Positions 1 through 9,455 are shown, counted from the stretch's first letter. The stretch is DNA of 64,000 nt from Oceanospirillum multiglobuliferum (GCF_900167095.1 NZ_FUXG01000014.1:1-64000); one strand, 5' to 3'. The notes: a model not told the origin generated them from the sequence alone. Translations and numbers: made by a program.

Positions 1-252
1 AAGCATCTGGTTAAAATCGACCAGTGGTTTGCCAGCTCCAAGACCTGTTCTTGCTGTGGACACAAGGTAGACACCCTGCCGTTGTCGGTTCGCATCTGGG
101 CATGCCCGGCTTGTTCGGTAGAGCTAGATCGCGACATCAACGCCGCGATCAATATCCGCCAGCAGGGTGTTATCAAACTAAAGGCCGAAGGACTGTCGGT
201 TCCTGCCAATGGAGGCTTGCGTAAATCCGGCCACGCGCCGGTTGCTGCCTGA
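1..252 (+). CDS. tnpB: TnpB-family RNA-guided nuclease, C-terminal fragment (IS200/IS605-type)
   Basis: The open frame enters at base 1 and stops at TGA 250-252, giving 83 residues of a protein that begins outside the window. It shows the TnpB zinc ribbon (TCSCCG near the start, then CPAC) followed by DRDINAAINI, which carries the last RuvC aspartate. This is the conserved end of TnpB/OrfB proteins of IS200/IS605 and IS607 elements, known as RNA-guided DNA nucleases that use an RNA made from the element's right end. Base composition is richer in G+C than the gene it interrupts. The N-terminus, any tnpA and the left end are not visible, so intactness cannot be judged. Confidence 0.9.
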   Translation, partial: KHLVKIDQWFASSKTCSCCGHKVDTLPLSVRIWACPACSVELDRDINAAINIRQQGVIKLKAEGLSVPANGGLRKSGHAPVAA

Positions 253-308
253 GAAGTTGGAAGCCTCGCCCGAAAGGGCGGGGAGCAGTCACATCGCGTT
301 AAACGCCA
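150..308 (+). ncRNA. Candidate omega RNA (reRNA) with guide at about 293-308
   Basis: TnpB systems transcribe an RNA covering the 3' end of tnpB and the right end, ending in a guide of about 16 nt copied from flanking host DNA. Here the scaffold would include the hairpin at 264-283 and the guide would start at 293 in HD-GYP coding sequence. The 5' limit is a guess based on usual lengths. No promoter was identified and expression is not shown by the sequence. Confidence 0.5.
253..292 (+). mobile_element. Right end of the IS200/IS605-type element
   Basis: Directly after the TnpB stop lies a GC-rich hairpin, 264-271 pairing with 276-283 around a GAAA tetraloop, followed by AGCAGTCAC ending at 292. 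Subterminal hairpins and a terminal TCAC are what I recall for right ends of this family. The boundary is supported by the reading frame: from about 295 the sequence reads RVKRHPTES, which fits the HD-GYP gene that follows. Confidence 0.75.
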
Positions 309-858
309 TCCAACAGAGAGTATGGAGCTGCTTAAGCTTGCAGGAATTAAAAACCAAACTTGGTTGGATGTGGTGTTGCAGCACCACGAAAAGCTTGATG
401 GCTCTGGTTATCCTAATGGGTTGAAAGGGAGTGAGATTTTACTTGAAGCTAAAATAGTAGGTTTGGCTGATATATACTCTGCTATGATCTCTAGTCGACC
501 TTATCGTGCAGCATTAACACCTCAGAAGAGCCTAAAACAACTTTTTATGCAACGTGGTAGTTTCTTTGATGAAGCACTGACCAACATATTTCTAAGTGAG
601 TTGGGTATCTATCCACCTGGAGCCTCAGTTAGCTTGGCTAATGGCGAAATAGGTGTTGTGATTAAGCGTAAATCACAAGAAACCAGCAAACCTATAGTGT
701 CGTCAATAAAAGACCGCTTTGGCGTTCGCTTTATGCACCCTGTTATGAGAGATACTGGTGATAAACGTTATGCCATCAAAGCTGATATACCATCATCACA
801 GCTAGGGCAAGTAAACCCTTCAATGCTCTGGGGATTGAAGCTTATGCGTGTAAGTTAA
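293..858 (+). pseudogene. HD-GYP domain protein, 3' remnant interrupted by the IS element
   Basis: From the element's edge the frame reads HPTES, then HHEKLDGSGYPNGL, the GYP signature of HD-GYP cyclic-di-GMP phosphodiesterases, and continues about 120 residues past it. The upstream HDxGK metal motif is missing here because the mobile element separates it from this part. An internal ATG at 322 could allow a fragment of 178 residues, but that would lack half of the metal site and is unlikely to be active. An intact relative lies at 22816-24057 and shares the HHERYDGTGYP motif and the later GIYP segment. Confidence 0.8.
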
Positions 859-904
859 ATGCGGCAGCGTTAATATTAATATTTATCCAATAAGGGAGTA
901 AGCA

Positions 905-1348
905 ATGAAAACGTTAATGTTAATTACGCTAGCGTGGGTATTTTCAACGACCAGTTATGCCGCGGATTACTCTGATCCAGCTCAAGCGATGAAAGCACGT
1001 CAGGATCAGTTTGAGGAAATTAAAACTACATTTAAACAGCTACGCTTTGATGTGATGCAAAAGAACTTTGATGCAGCAGCTACAGCTAAATCGGCTCAAA
1101 AAGTTGCCGAATTAAGCCAGCCTCTACTAGAAATGTTTAGAGTGCGCTCAGATCAAGGTAAAACGAAAGCGTTGGATCGAATTTGGGACAACTGGCCTAG
1201 ATTTGAAAAACAAATGTTAGAGTTTGTTGAGTTGAATAACAAAACCGTAGAAGCGTTACGTTATGGTAATCAAGATGATGCTAAAGACTTTGTAGATCAA
1301 GCGGCTAAAAGCTGTAAAAGTTGCCATAGGTTGTTTAAAGCTAAATGA
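905..1348 (+). CDS. Cytochrome c' / c556-type periplasmic protein
   Basis: The product has 147 residues. A signal peptide of about 19 residues ends in TTSYA before ADYSDP. The only haem-attachment motif is CKSCH at 137-141, at the very C-terminus, and the mature part is helical and charged, as in the four-helix cytochrome c' (cytochrome c556) family. Members bind one haem in the periplasm and are linked to nitric-oxide binding or electron transfer; which applies here cannot be told. AAGGGAGTAAGC precedes the ATG as ribosome-binding site. It is separate from the broken HD-GYP gene upstream and probably has its own promoter. Confidence 0.85.
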   Translation: MKTLMLITLAWVFSTTSYAADYSDPAQAMKARQDQFEEIKTTFKQLRFDVMQKNFDAAATAKSAQKVAELSQPLLEMFRVRSDQGKTKALDRIWDNWPRFEKQMLEFVELNNKTVEALRYGNQDDAKDFVDQAAKSCKSCHRLFKAK

Positions 1349-1539
1349 GTTTTTAGTATTGGATATTAGGAGTAGGTGCTGAAATGTACATGACAGTGCG
1401 CCACCTACTTCTTTGAACCTGTTCTTTCCTCCTCTTCCCAATAGAAATCCCTCCTATAATGTAGCCCTCTGTAATGGATTCATCCTACAGCGCTGGGGTG
1501 ATAGAATGACCGCAATTTTGAAATTATGCGGAAGAACTT

Positions 1540-2373
1540 ATGCTCAGTTATCGCCATGCTTTTCATGCGGGTAATCATGCCGACGTATTGAAACACCTTA
1601 CCATGTCACTTGTTTTTGAGGCTCTGGGCAAAAAAGATAAACCTTACTGTTATATTGATACTCACTCTGGTGGTGTTTATTACGATTTAAATAGTGATGA
1701 AGCACGTAAAACAGGTGAGGCTATTGAAGGTATCTTGCAGGTTTATAATCACCCTCTATTACCAAAGTCTTACCGTAGTGCAATTGCCCGTTGTAATGAT
1801 GATGGGCGCTTAACCCGTTATCCTGGCTCTCCAGCCATTGCGCAATCTTTTCAGCGAGAGCAAGATTGTTTGCACTTAATGGAGCTACACAATACAGAGA
1901 TAGAGTTGCTTAAGCAGCGTACAGGTCGGTGGCATCATACCTCTATCCATCACCGTGATGGTTTTGAAGGGTTGCCTGCATTGCTACCGCCCAACCCAAG
2001 GCGAGGATTGGTGCTGGTAGATCCTTCTTACGAGATCAAATCAGACTATAGTAAAACTGCTCAGGCTGTGGAGAAGGCTTATAAACGCTGGTCAACGGGT
2101 ATCTTTGCGGTTTGGTATCCCATTCTTATCGCAGATAAAAGCCGGTTTATGCTTGATCAGTTTGAGCAAAGCGGCATTCGTAAAATTTTGACTATTGAGA
2201 TGCAGCGTAAAGCAGAACCTGATGAGACCTTTGGCATGATTGGTAGTGGTATGTTACTGATTAATCCGCCTTATCAGCTAGATCAGCATCTAGACACTAT
2301 TCTACCCGAGTTAGCCAAGGCGCTACTTGGCGATACTGCTGTCGCTACGGTGCGCTGGCTGGTAGGTGAGTAG
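1540..2373 (+). CDS. rlmJ: 23S rRNA (adenine-2030-N6)-methyltransferase RlmJ
   Basis: The 277-residue protein begins MLSYRHAFHAGNHADVLKH, the strongly conserved N-terminus of RlmJ (YhiR). RlmJ transfers a methyl group from S-adenosylmethionine to N6 of A2030 in 23S rRNA before ribosome assembly. YPGSP lies in the SAM-binding half. The catalytic motif IV reads DPSYE with Asp161, where the usual form is DPPYE; the aspartate is kept. An NPPY segment near the C-terminus also matches the family. Length is normal. The gene stands alone and ends before a strong bidirectional terminator. Confidence 0.93.
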   Translation: MLSYRHAFHAGNHADVLKHLTMSLVFEALGKKDKPYCYIDTHSGGVYYDLNSDEARKTGEAIEGILQVYNHPLLPKSYRSAIARCNDDGRLTRYPGSPAIAQSFQREQDCLHLMELHNTEIELLKQRTGRWHHTSIHHRDGFEGLPALLPPNPRRGLVLVDPSYEIKSDYSKTAQAVEKAYKRWSTGIFAVWYPILIADKSRFMLDQFEQSGIRKILTIEMQRKAEPDETFGMIGSGMLLINPPYQLDQHLDTILPELAKALLGDTAVATVRWLVGE

Positions 2374-2419
2374 CCCATATTTGGCACTAATTAGTCTACC
2401 TATCCCAAATCTAAAACTA

Positions 2420-2454
2420 AAAAACCCCACTTCAAAATGAAGTGAGGTTTTTTT
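2420..2454. terminator. Bidirectional terminator between rlmJ and a minus-strand gene
   Basis: An 11-position stem, ACCCCACTTCA against TGAAGTGAGGT with one mismatch, is flanked by A on the left and a run of seven T on the right. It can therefore end transcription from rlmJ and from the convergent small gene. Confidence 0.85.
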
Positions 2455-2487
2455 GGGTGTTAGGTTTGAAAAGCGTATTGCTACGTT

Positions 2488-2727
2488 CTACTTCTCTTCC
2501 CAATCCCATTCAACACTGGCCGCACCCGCTTTAGCTGCATCCGGTAGTAGATCTACAAAAGAAAATGCTTCTTTTGTGTCAACATCGAAGTCGCGCACGA
2601 TATTAGGCTTATTGATTTGCACTTCTAAACGAGTGCCATCATCTGCTACACCAGTAAAGATTAGCGTGCCTTTACTGTATCGAGTAAAGTTCATCTGCGT
2701 GTCGTTATAGTATGAAAACTTGCTCAT
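2488..2727 (-). CDS. Small conserved-looking protein of unknown function (79 aa)
   Basis: I do not recognise this family. The 79-residue product is soluble, without signal peptide or membrane segment. It starts MSKFSYYNDTQMNFTRYSKG and ends in an acidic, Trp-rich WDWEEK. The middle has an alternating pattern that suggests a small beta-rich domain. A good ribosome-binding site (GGGGACGATCTG before the ATG) and a terminator after the stop argue that it is a real gene. It is flanked by terminators on both sides and so is probably a single-gene transcript. Confidence 0.7.
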   Translation of the reverse strand: MSKFSYYNDTQMNFTRYSKGTLIFTGVADDGTRLEVQINKPNIVRDFDVDTKEAFSFVDLLPDAAKAGAASVEWDWEEK

Positions 2728-2903
2728 CAGATCGTCCCCTGTGGGTCAGGTCATTGTTGTTTTGTTATTCAGGGCTGTGTTTGACTAGAGTATGATGATT
2801 CTGACTGATGAGTATTGAGCTAGATCAAAAGGATACAGAAATAGGATTTGTATTTAAATTTAAGAATCACTTTTGGTATTTTGTTTTTTTCTCAGTGTAT
2901 AAA

Positions 2904-2936
2904 AAAACCCAAGCACCTCAATGAGTGCTTGGGTTT
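2904..2936. terminator. Bidirectional terminator downstream of icd
   Basis: The sequence AAACCCAAGCA pairs with TGCTTGGGTTT around a short loop that can itself pair (CTCA with TGAG). T-rich DNA flanks it on the minus-strand side, consistent with termination of the isocitrate dehydrogenase transcript. Confidence 0.85.
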
Positions 2937-2984
2937 TGAGCTCAACTTAAAGCTGAGCTTGATACATCAATCGCTTTTTCTAGC

Positions 2985-5216
2985 TTATAAAGAAGACAAA
3001 GCGCTGTTCAGTGTTTCACTTGGGCGCATTACAGCATCAACTTTAGCCATATCTGGGTGGTAGTAGCCACCGATATCAGCTGGTTGACCTTGTACTGCAC
3101 TTAGTTCTGCAATGATTTTCTCTTCATTTTCAGTTAGAGATTTAGCTAAAGGCGCAAAGCGCGCAGATAAAGCTGTATCCTCTGTCTGTGCTGCTAGTTC
3201 TTGTGCCCAGTACATGGCTAGATAGAAATGACTGCCACGGTTGTCTAGCTCACCGACTTTACGTGATGGTGACTTGTTGTTCTCTAGCAGTTTGCCAGTT
3301 GCAGCATCCAACGCTTTTGCCAGTAGTTTAGCTTGTGCGTTGTCATTCTTGATACCTAGCTCTTCAATAGAAACAGCCAGTGCCAAGAACTCGCCTAGAG
3401 AATCCCAACGCAGGTGGTTTTCTTCCAGTACTTGTTGAACGTGCTTAGGTGCAGAGCCGCCAGCACCTGTTTCGTACATACCACCGCCCGCCAACATTGG
3501 AACGATAGATAGCATCTTCGCAGATGTACCCAGTTCCATAATTGGGAATAGATCCGTTAGGTAGTCACGCAGAACGTTACCAGTTACAGAAATAGTGTCT
3601 TTACCACGAATCATACGCTCCATAGATGTACGAATTGCGCGGTTATAACCCATAATGCGTAGGTCTAGACCTGCTGTGTCATGTTCTTTCAGGTATTCTT
3701 CAACCTTCAAGCGCAGCTGACGATCGTGAGCACGCTCAGCGTCTAGCCAGAAAATTGCAGGGGTGTCAGATTGACGTGAACGAGTCACTGCCAACTTAAC
3801 CCAGTCACGTACCGCTGCATCTTTAGTTTGGCAAGCGCGCCAAATGTCGCCCTTCTCAACATTGTGCTGCATTAACACAGTGCCGTCAGATTTAACAACA
3901 CGCATCACGCCATCTTCTTTCATTTCGAAAGTTTTGTCGTGTGAACCATATTCTTCTGCTTTCATTGCCATCAAGCCAACGTTAGGTACAGAACCCATTG
4001 TGGTTGGATCAAAAGCACCGTTAGTACGGCAGAAGTTGATCATCTCTTGATAGATGCGTGCATAAGTTGACTCAGGCATAACGGCTTTAGTGTCTTTAAT
4101 CTTGCCGTCACGACCCCACATCTGACCAGAACTACGAATCATTGCTGGCATAGAAGCATCAACAATAACGTCGCTTGGAATGTGTAGGTTGGTAATGCCT
4201 TTAACAGAGTCTACCATCGCCATTTCTGGGCGGTGCTCGTAGCAAGCGTGAATAGCTTCTTCGATCTCTTCTTGCTGAGACTGAGGCAGCGTTTTGATTT
4301 TGTCATAAACGCTAGCCATACCATTGTTTGGATTAACGCCCAGCTGTTCAAATAGCTCGCCGTATTTTTCGAACACTTCACGGTAGAAAACACGTACAGC
4401 GTGACCGAATACGATAGGGTGAGACACTTTCATCATGGTGGCTTTAACGTGCAGAGACCACATAACGCCATCTTCTTTACACTCTTGTAGAGTACGCTCG
4501 AAGAAAGCATCCAGCGCTTTAGCGCTCATGAACATGCTGTCTAATACTTCAGCGGCTTCAAGTTTCAGTGATTTTTTCACCTCAACGTTGCTGTTCTGAC
4601 CTACAAACTCAATACGCACTTCGTCAGCATCAGTCATCGTGACAGACTGTTCGCTAGAGAAGAAGTCACCGCCACGCATATAGTCTGCGTGTGAGCGAGA
4701 AGCCTTGCTCCACTTGCCCATTGAGTGAGGGAACTTACGTGCGAAAGCTTTAACAGCTGGTGGCGCACGACGGTCAGAGTTACCTTGACGTAAAACAGGG
4801 TTTACCGCACTACCTAGAATTTTAGAGTAGTTTGCCTGAATCGCTTTCTCTTCTTCTGTTACAGCTTCATCAGGGTAGTTAGGTACGTCGTAGCCTTGCG
4901 CTTGCAGCTCAGCAATTGCGGCTTTCAGCTGAGGGATAGAAGCACTGATGTTTGGCAGCTTGATGATGTTGGCGTTTGGATCAAGTGTCAGCTCACCTAG
5001 CTCGGCTAATGTATCAGGAACCTTCTGATCATCCGTTAGCTTCTCTGGGAATGCTGCCAGAATACGCGCTGCAACGGAGATATCACTGGTTTCAACTTCA
5101 ACGCCTGCCGCTGAAGTGAACGCTCTGACGATTGGCAGCAGAGAACCTGTTGCCAGATATGGTGCTTCGTCGGTGAGGGTGTAAATGATTTTTTGATTTG
5201 GAGTTGGAGTTGTCAT
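2985..5216 (-). CDS. icd: Monomeric NADP-dependent isocitrate dehydrogenase
   Basis: The 743-residue protein matches the monomeric IDH family (about 740 residues), which is unrelated in length to the dimeric 416-residue enzyme of E. coli. It converts isocitrate to 2-oxoglutarate and CO2 with NADP+ in the cytoplasmic TCA cycle. Recognisable blocks are the N-terminal [29 protein letters not shown], the [19 protein letters not shown] stretch and [24 protein letters not shown] lies just upstream of the ATG. The gene is transcribed alone, from a 356-bp upstream region and into the terminator at 2904-2936. No frameshift or missing block was noticed. Confidence 0.96.
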   Translation of the reverse strand: MTTPTPNQKIIYTLTDEAPYLATGSLLPIVRAFTSAAGVEVETSDISVAARILAAFPEKLTDDQKVPDTLAELGELTLDPNANIIKLPNISASIPQLKAAIAELQAQGYDVPNYPDEAVTEEEKAIQANYSKILGSAVNPVLRQGNSDRRAPPAVKAFARKFPHSMGKWSKASRSHADYMRGGDFFSSEQSVTMTDADEVRIEFVGQNSNVEVKKSLKLEAAEVLDSMFMSAKALDAFFERTLQECKEDGVMWSLHVKATMMKVSHPIVFGHAVRVFYREVFEKYGELFEQLGVNPNNGMASVYDKIKTLPQSQQEEIEEAIHACYEHRPEMAMVDSVKGITNLHIPSDVIVDASMPAMIRSSGQMWGRDGKIKDTKAVMPESTYARIYQEMINFCRTNGAFDPTTMGSVPNVGLMAMKAEEYGSHDKTFEMKEDGVMRVVKSDGTVLMQHNVEKGDIWRACQTKDAAVRDWVKLAVTRSRQSDTPAIFWLDAERAHDRQLRLKVEEYLKEHDTAGLDLRIMGYNRAIRTSMERMIRGKDTISVTGNVLRDYLTDLFPIMELGTSAKMLSIVPMLAGGGMYETGAGGSAPKHVQQVLEENHLRWDSLGEFLALAVSIEELGIKNDNAQAKLLAKALDAATGKLLENNKSPSRKVGELDNRGSHFYLAMYWAQELAAQTEDTALSARFAPLAKSLTENEEKIIAELSAVQGQPADIGGYYHPDMAKVDAVMRPSETLNSALSSL

Positions 5217-5321
5217 TTTTATCCCTATAGTTATGGCGTGATAGCCAAAGACCTAACAAGAGATGACTTGTGGTCACCTCTGCTCAAATAAGGTGTTCTG
5301 TTCTAGATTAAACCCGTCTGC

Positions 5322-5352
5322 TAGGCGCGATTATACTGAAATCTAGCGCCTA
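5322..5352 (-). promoter_or_regulatory. Inverted repeat around a TATAAT box upstream of icd
   Basis: TAGGCGC at 5322-5328 and GCGCCTA at 5346-5352 form a perfect 7-bp inverted repeat. On the minus strand a TATAAT hexamer (5335 to 5330) lies between the arms, which would give an icd leader of roughly 105 nt. No good -35 box is visible, so this may be an activator-dependent promoter or a chance match. The repeat overlapping the -10 element could be an operator. Confidence 0.4.
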
Positions 5353-5538
5353 TTTATACGGGGCTAGATTACACTTAAGGCTAGTGAGTCGTAGTTTTTT
5401 TACAGAATACACCATTAAAAATAATCGCTTGGCGTGATTATGGCAAATATGACACTGTATTTTGCTAAAAATGCGATTGAAATTTCAAATCACTACACAA
5501 AATGTAAAAACTTGTAGTCGGACAGGATGCAGGGAGGT

Positions 5539-5560
5539 GCGCAGCAGCAGAGTGCTGCGC
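5539..5560 (-). terminator. GC-rich hairpin after dcd
   Basis: GCGCAGCA pairs perfectly with TGCTGCGC around a 6-nt loop, 13 bases past the dcd stop codon. There is no following T run on the minus strand, so it may stabilise the transcript end or be a weak terminator. Confidence 0.45.
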
Positions 5561-5572
5561 TGCAATTTCAAA

Positions 5573-6142
5573 TCAAGTCTTAGGCAGCGTAACCCCTGTT
5601 TGGCCCTGGTATTTGCCGCCACGGTCGCGGTATGAGGTTTCACAGACTTCATCTGATTCAAAAAACAGCATCTGTGCCACGCCTTCATTGGCATAAATCT
5701 TTGCAGGCAAATTGGTGGTGTTAGAAAACTCTAAGGTCACATGACCTTCCCACTCTGGCTCTAATGGCGTTACATTCACGATAATGCCGCAGCGTGCGTA
5801 AGTGGACTTGCCCAAACAAACGGTTAGCACATTACGCGGAATTCGGAAGTATTCTACAGTACGTGCTAGGGCAAAAGAGTTAGGAGGAATGATGCAAACA
5901 TCGCTTACTACATCCACAAAGCTTTTTTCGTCAAAGTTTTTTGGATCTACAGTCACTGAGTGAATGTTAGTGAACACTTTAAATTCGTTGGCACAACGTA
6001 CATCATAACCATAGCTAGAGGTGCCATAAGAGATAACTCGCTGATTGTCAGCGTCGTAACGCACCTGCCCAGGCTCAAAAGGTTCAATCATTGCATCAGA
6101 TTCTGCCATGCGGCGAATCCACTTATCCGATTTAATGGCCAT
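5573..6142 (-). CDS. dcd: dCTP deaminase
   Basis: This enzyme deaminates dCTP to dUTP, feeding dTMP synthesis. The 189-residue protein has the family signatures [13 protein letters not shown] (about 42-54), the [10 protein letters not shown] loop (111-120) and LEFSN with Glu138, the position of the catalytic glutamate in E. coli Dcd. The C-terminal [15 protein letters not shown] is the flexible lid that closes over nucleotide. AGGAAGCTT before the ATG is a good ribosome-binding site. It follows apbC on the same strand after 135 bases, with a long inverted repeat between them. Confidence 0.95.
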   Translation of the reverse strand: MAIKSDKWIRRMAESDAMIEPFEPGQVRYDADNQRVISYGTSSYGYDVRCANEFKVFTNIHSVTVDPKNFDEKSFVDVVSDVCIIPPNSFALARTVEYFRIPRNVLTVCLGKSTYARCGIIVNVTPLEPEWEGHVTLEFSNTTNLPAKIYANEGVAQMLFFESDEVCETSYRDRGGKYQGQTGVTLPKT

Positions 6143-6180
6143 AAGCTTCCTACGGGGAAAGTTGAAAAATGGTAGGAATC

Positions 6181-6222
6181 ATACAAGGTTAAAGCCGATT
6201 AAAAAAGCCAATAACCTTGTAT
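6181..6222. repeat. Perfect 11-bp inverted repeat between apbC and dcd
   Basis: ATACAAGGTTA at 6181-6191 is the exact reverse complement of TAACCTTGTAT at 6212-6222, with a 20-bp spacer. It lies about 40-80 bp upstream of the dcd start and 55-97 bp past the apbC stop. It could be an operator for dcd or a transcript hairpin; no T run follows. Confidence 0.6.
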
Positions 6223-6277
6223 GTAAAGCATGAGTCAATAAAGGTTTAAGTCTGAGCGGCTTGTTGCCACTAAACCG

Positions 6278-7084
6278 TTAGTCGTCACTGAATGAAATAG
6301 TCGGATTTAACTGTACTACTTGCGCTAACTGTTGGTTCACAGCGTCGGCAATGTCTGCAAATAAACCTGCGATCTGCCCCTCCGGTTCAGCAATCACTGA
6401 AGGTTTACCCGCGTCTGCTTGTTGGCGAATACTCAAGGTCAATGGCAACTGACCCAACAATACTGTTTGATACTCAGTGGCGATACGGTCACCGCCGCCT
6501 TCGCCAAATACAGGCTCGGTATGCCCACAGTTTGAGCAAGTGTGTAGGCTCATATTCTCAACCACACCTAATATAGGCACTTTTACTTTGCGGAACATTT
6601 CAACGCCTTTTTTCGCGTCTAAAAGCGCAATGTCTTGTGGGGTGGTGACAATGACCGCGCCGCTAACTTTTACTTTTTGCGTAAGCGTTAACTGAATGTC
6701 GCCCGTTCCCGGCGGCATATCGATAAATAGGTAGTCCAGATCAGGCCAGTTTGTTTGTGTTAACAGTTGTTGGAAGGCTCCGCTGACCATTGGCCCGCGC
6801 CATACCATTGGGGTGTTTTCATCAACAAGAAACGCCATCGACATGGCATAAACACCGTGAGCCTGTACAGGGATAAACGTGCGCTCATCTTGCATTTGTG
6901 GGCGAGTGCCTTCGGCAACGCCTAGCATTAAAGCTTGGCTTGGGCCGTAGATATCTGCGTCTAAAATACCAACTTTAAACCCCTTCTGCGCCATCGCTAG
7001 AGCTAGGTTTACAGTGACCGTTGATTTACCCACCCCACCTTTGCCAGAGGCAACGGCTATAATATGTTTTACTGAATCCAGCAT
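6278..7084 (-). CDS. apbC: Iron-sulfur cluster carrier ATPase ApbC/Mrp (short form)
   Basis: The 268-residue P-loop ATPase has GKGGVGKS at 14-21 (deviant Walker A), IDMPPGTGDIQLTL (121-134) and the CSNC pair Cys183/Cys186 that bridges an Fe-S cluster in a dimer. Mrp/ApbC proteins carry Fe-S clusters to target enzymes in the cytoplasm. It begins almost directly with the P-loop, so the N-terminal MIP18/DUF59 domain of about 100 residues found in E. coli Mrp is absent. It is divergent from metG, a neighbour arrangement (mrp-metG) also known from enterobacteria. Confidence 0.92.
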   Translation of the reverse strand: MLDSVKHIIAVASGKGGVGKSTVTVNLALAMAQKGFKVGILDADIYGPSQALMLGVAEGTRPQMQDERTFIPVQAHGVYAMSMAFLVDENTPMVWRGPMVSGAFQQLLTQTNWPDLDYLFIDMPPGTGDIQLTLTQKVKVSGAVIVTTPQDIALLDAKKGVEMFRKVKVPILGVVENMSLHTCSNCGHTEPVFGEGGGDRIATEYQTVLLGQLPLTLSIRQQADAGKPSVIAEPEGQIAGLFADIADAVNQQLAQVVQLNPTISFSDD

Positions 7085-7341
7085 AATTTTTCTCTGTATC
7101 CTCTCTGTGTCACATCAGTCATTTCAAAAAGCATACCATAAGCAATAACCAAGCTCATTAGTCAGATTTATAATCAGTCGAGGCTGTGTCGTCCAATGCT
7201 TAACATTAAGTCATAAGGGTGCAGATCAAAGATGAAAAAATCTCTCTCAGTCGCTATAGTTAGCGCAACTTTTAGCAGGGGTGAAACCTTTAGCACCTAT
7301 CACCCACACCTTTTTAATTTTGATCAGTTTAAAGAGACATC

Positions 7342-9390
7342 ATGTCATCAGCTTCTCCAACTCGTAAAATCTTAGTCACTAGCGCGCTACCTTATGCCAA
7401 TGGCTCTATTCATTTGGGGCACTTATTGGAATATATCCAAACTGATATTTGGGTGCGTTTTCAGAAACAACGGGGTCACCAGTGTACCTACGTGTGTGCA
7501 GATGATGCCCACGGTACAGCTATCATGCTGCGCGCCGAGCAAGAAGGTATTACCGCTCAGCAGCTGATCGACAAAGTGAATGCTGAACACCGTGCGGACT
7601 TTGACAAGTTTCTGGTTAACTTTGACAACTACTACTCTACTCACTCAGAAGAGAACCGTGAGTTTGCAGAGCTGATTTACACTCGCCTACGTGACAAGGG
7701 CCATATTGCCACCCGTAGCATCACGCAGATGTTTGACCCTGAAAAAGGGCTGTTTTTGGCTGATCGTTTTATCAAAGGCACGTGTCCAAAATGTAAGGCG
7801 GAAGACCAATACGGTGATAACTGCGAAGCTTGTGGCGCCACTTATAGCCCTGCGGAACTGATCAATCCAAAATCTGCAATCTCGGGTGCCACTCCGGTTG
7901 AAAAAGATTCTGAGCACTACTTCTTTAAGCTGCCTGACTTCCAGCAAATGTTAGAAGGTTGGACGCAAAGCGGTACCCTACATGAGTCCATTTCTAACAA
8001 GTTAAAAGAGTGGTTAGATATTGGTTTACAAGAGTGGGATATCAGTCGTGATGCACCCTACTTTGGCTTTGAGATTCCAGATGCACCGGGCAAGTACTTC
8101 TACGTTTGGCTAGACGCGCCTATCGGCTATATGGCCAGCTTTAAAAACCTATGTAGCCGTCGTGATGATTTAGACTTTGATGCTTACTGGAAAGAAGGCT
8201 CCGAGGCCGAACTTTATCACTTCATCGGTAAAGACATCATCAACTTCCACGCCCTGTTCTGGCCTGCCATGCTGGAAGGTTCGGGCTTCCGTAAGCCAAC
8301 TGCAGTAAACGCGCATGGTTTCTTAACGGTGAACGGCCAGAAGATGTCAAAGTCTCGCGGTACTTTTATTAAGGCGCAAACCTATGCAGAGTTCTTAAAC
8401 CCAGAATACTTGCGTTACTACTTTGCCGCCAAGCTGACCAGTCGCCCAGAAGACCTTGATTTGAACTTAGAAGACTTTAGCGCACGGGTGAATTCAGACC
8501 TGATCGGTAAGGTGGTGAATATCGCCAGCCGTTGTGCAGGTTTTGTGAAAAAAGCGGGTGGTACGCTTTCAGCTCAATGTGCAGAGCCAGAAATGTTGGC
8601 CGAAGCGGTGGCTGTGGGTGAGCAGATTGCCGAGTTCTACGAAAAGCGTGAGTTTGGTCGTGCCGTGCGTTTAATTATGGAGCTGGCTGATAAAGCGAAC
8701 CAATATATTGCAGACAAAGCACCTTGGGCACTGGCAAAAGAAGAAGGCAAAGCAGAAGAAGTGCTGGATATCTGCTCGGTGGGTATCAACCTATTCCGTC
8801 AGCTTGTCACCTATCTTGCACCTGTATTGCCTGAGATGAGCCGTAATGCCGCTGAGTTCTTAAATTTGGATTCATTGAACTGGGATGCACGCGCTGAGCT
8901 GCTGCTAGGTCACCAAATCAATGCCTTTAAACCGCTGATGACCCGTATTGAAACGGATAAAATTGACGCGATGATTGAAGCGTCAAAAGAAGTTTTAGCA
9001 GAAGAGCAAAAACTAAAAGAAAAGCCATCTGCAAACCTGCATTTGACCGATGACCCTATCAGTCCAGAGATTGAGTTTGACGACTTTGCCAAACTTGACC
9101 TGCGTGTTGCCACTATTATTGAGGCCAACCACGTTAAAGGTGCTGACAAACTGATTCAGCTGACCTTAGACCTTGGCGGAGAAACCCGTAACGTCTTCGC
9201 GGGTATCAAATCAGCCTATGCACCAGAGCACTTAGTGGGTCGCCAGACCGTGATGGTGGCCAACTTGAAACCGCGCAAAATGCGCTTTGGCATGTCAGAA
9301 GGTATGGTGATGGCCGCAGGCCCCGGTGGTGAAGAGATCTTCTTACTGTCACCTGATCAAGGTGCCGTAAACGGTATGCGTGTTAAATAA
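7342..9390 (+). CDS. metG: Methionyl-tRNA synthetase
   Basis: The 682-residue enzyme charges tRNA-Met with methionine at the cost of ATP. It has the class I signatures HLGH (24-27) and KMSKS (334-338) and the zinc-binding pairs CPKC and CEAC (about 147-163). The anticodon-binding domain is followed by a charged linker and then a C-terminal tRNA-binding OB fold (about 575-682, [14 protein letters not shown] to the end), as in the E. coli dimer. TTTAAAGAGACATC precedes the ATG. It is divergent from apbC and ends before a strong terminator. Confidence 0.97.
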   Translation: MSSASPTRKILVTSALPYANGSIHLGHLLEYIQTDIWVRFQKQRGHQCTYVCADDAHGTAIMLRAEQEGITAQQLIDKVNAEHRADFDKFLVNFDNYYSTHSEENREFAELIYTRLRDKGHIATRSITQMFDPEKGLFLADRFIKGTCPKCKAEDQYGDNCEACGATYSPAELINPKSAISGATPVEKDSEHYFFKLPDFQQMLEGWTQSGTLHESISNKLKEWLDIGLQEWDISRDAPYFGFEIPDAPGKYFYVWLDAPIGYMASFKNLCSRRDDLDFDAYWKEGSEAELYHFIGKDIINFHALFWPAMLEGSGFRKPTAVNAHGFLTVNGQKMSKSRGTFIKAQTYAEFLNPEYLRYYFAAKLTSRPEDLDLNLEDFSARVNSDLIGKVVNIASRCAGFVKKAGGTLSAQCAEPEMLAEAVAVGEQIAEFYEKREFGRAVRLIMELADKANQYIADKAPWALAKEEGKAEEVLDICSVGINLFRQLVTYLAPVLPEMSRNAAEFLNLDSLNWDARAELLLGHQINAFKPLMTRIETDKIDAMIEASKEVLAEEQKLKEKPSANLHLTDDPISPEIEFDDFAKLDLRVATIIEANHVKGADKLIQLTLDLGGETRNVFAGIKSAYAPEHLVGRQTVMVANLKPRKMRFGMSEGMVMAAGPGGEEIFLLSPDQGAVNGMRVK

Positions 9391-9423
9391 ACGTATTGGC
9401 GTTATTTGAAGTAAAAAACCATA

Positions 9424-9455
9424 AAAAGCAGAGGGTTAAACCTTCTGCTTTTTTA
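9424..9455 (+). terminator. Rho-independent terminator of metG
   Basis: AAAAGCAGAGGG pairs with CCTTCTGCTTTT around a short AT loop and is followed by a T run, 34 bases after the metG stop. Confidence 0.85.

Larger units (their letters stand above)
5217..5572. other. Intergenic region between dcd and icd
   Basis: No gene was found in these 356 bases. The region contains the likely icd promoter and inverted repeat at 5322-5352, and a hairpin at 5539-5560 just after the dcd stop. The rest is AT-rich without visible structure. Confidence 0.6.

Noticed and set aside
1256-1441. Minus-strand 61-codon frame over the end of the cytochrome gene
   Set aside because: It is antisense to a well-supported cytochrome c' gene and has no start signals or family resemblance.
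7231-7380. Possible leader peptide starting ATGAAAAAATCT upstream of metG
   Set aside because: It overlaps the metG start out of frame, has no ribosome-binding site and no Met-rich or regulatory pattern. Its signal-peptide-like start is probably chance.
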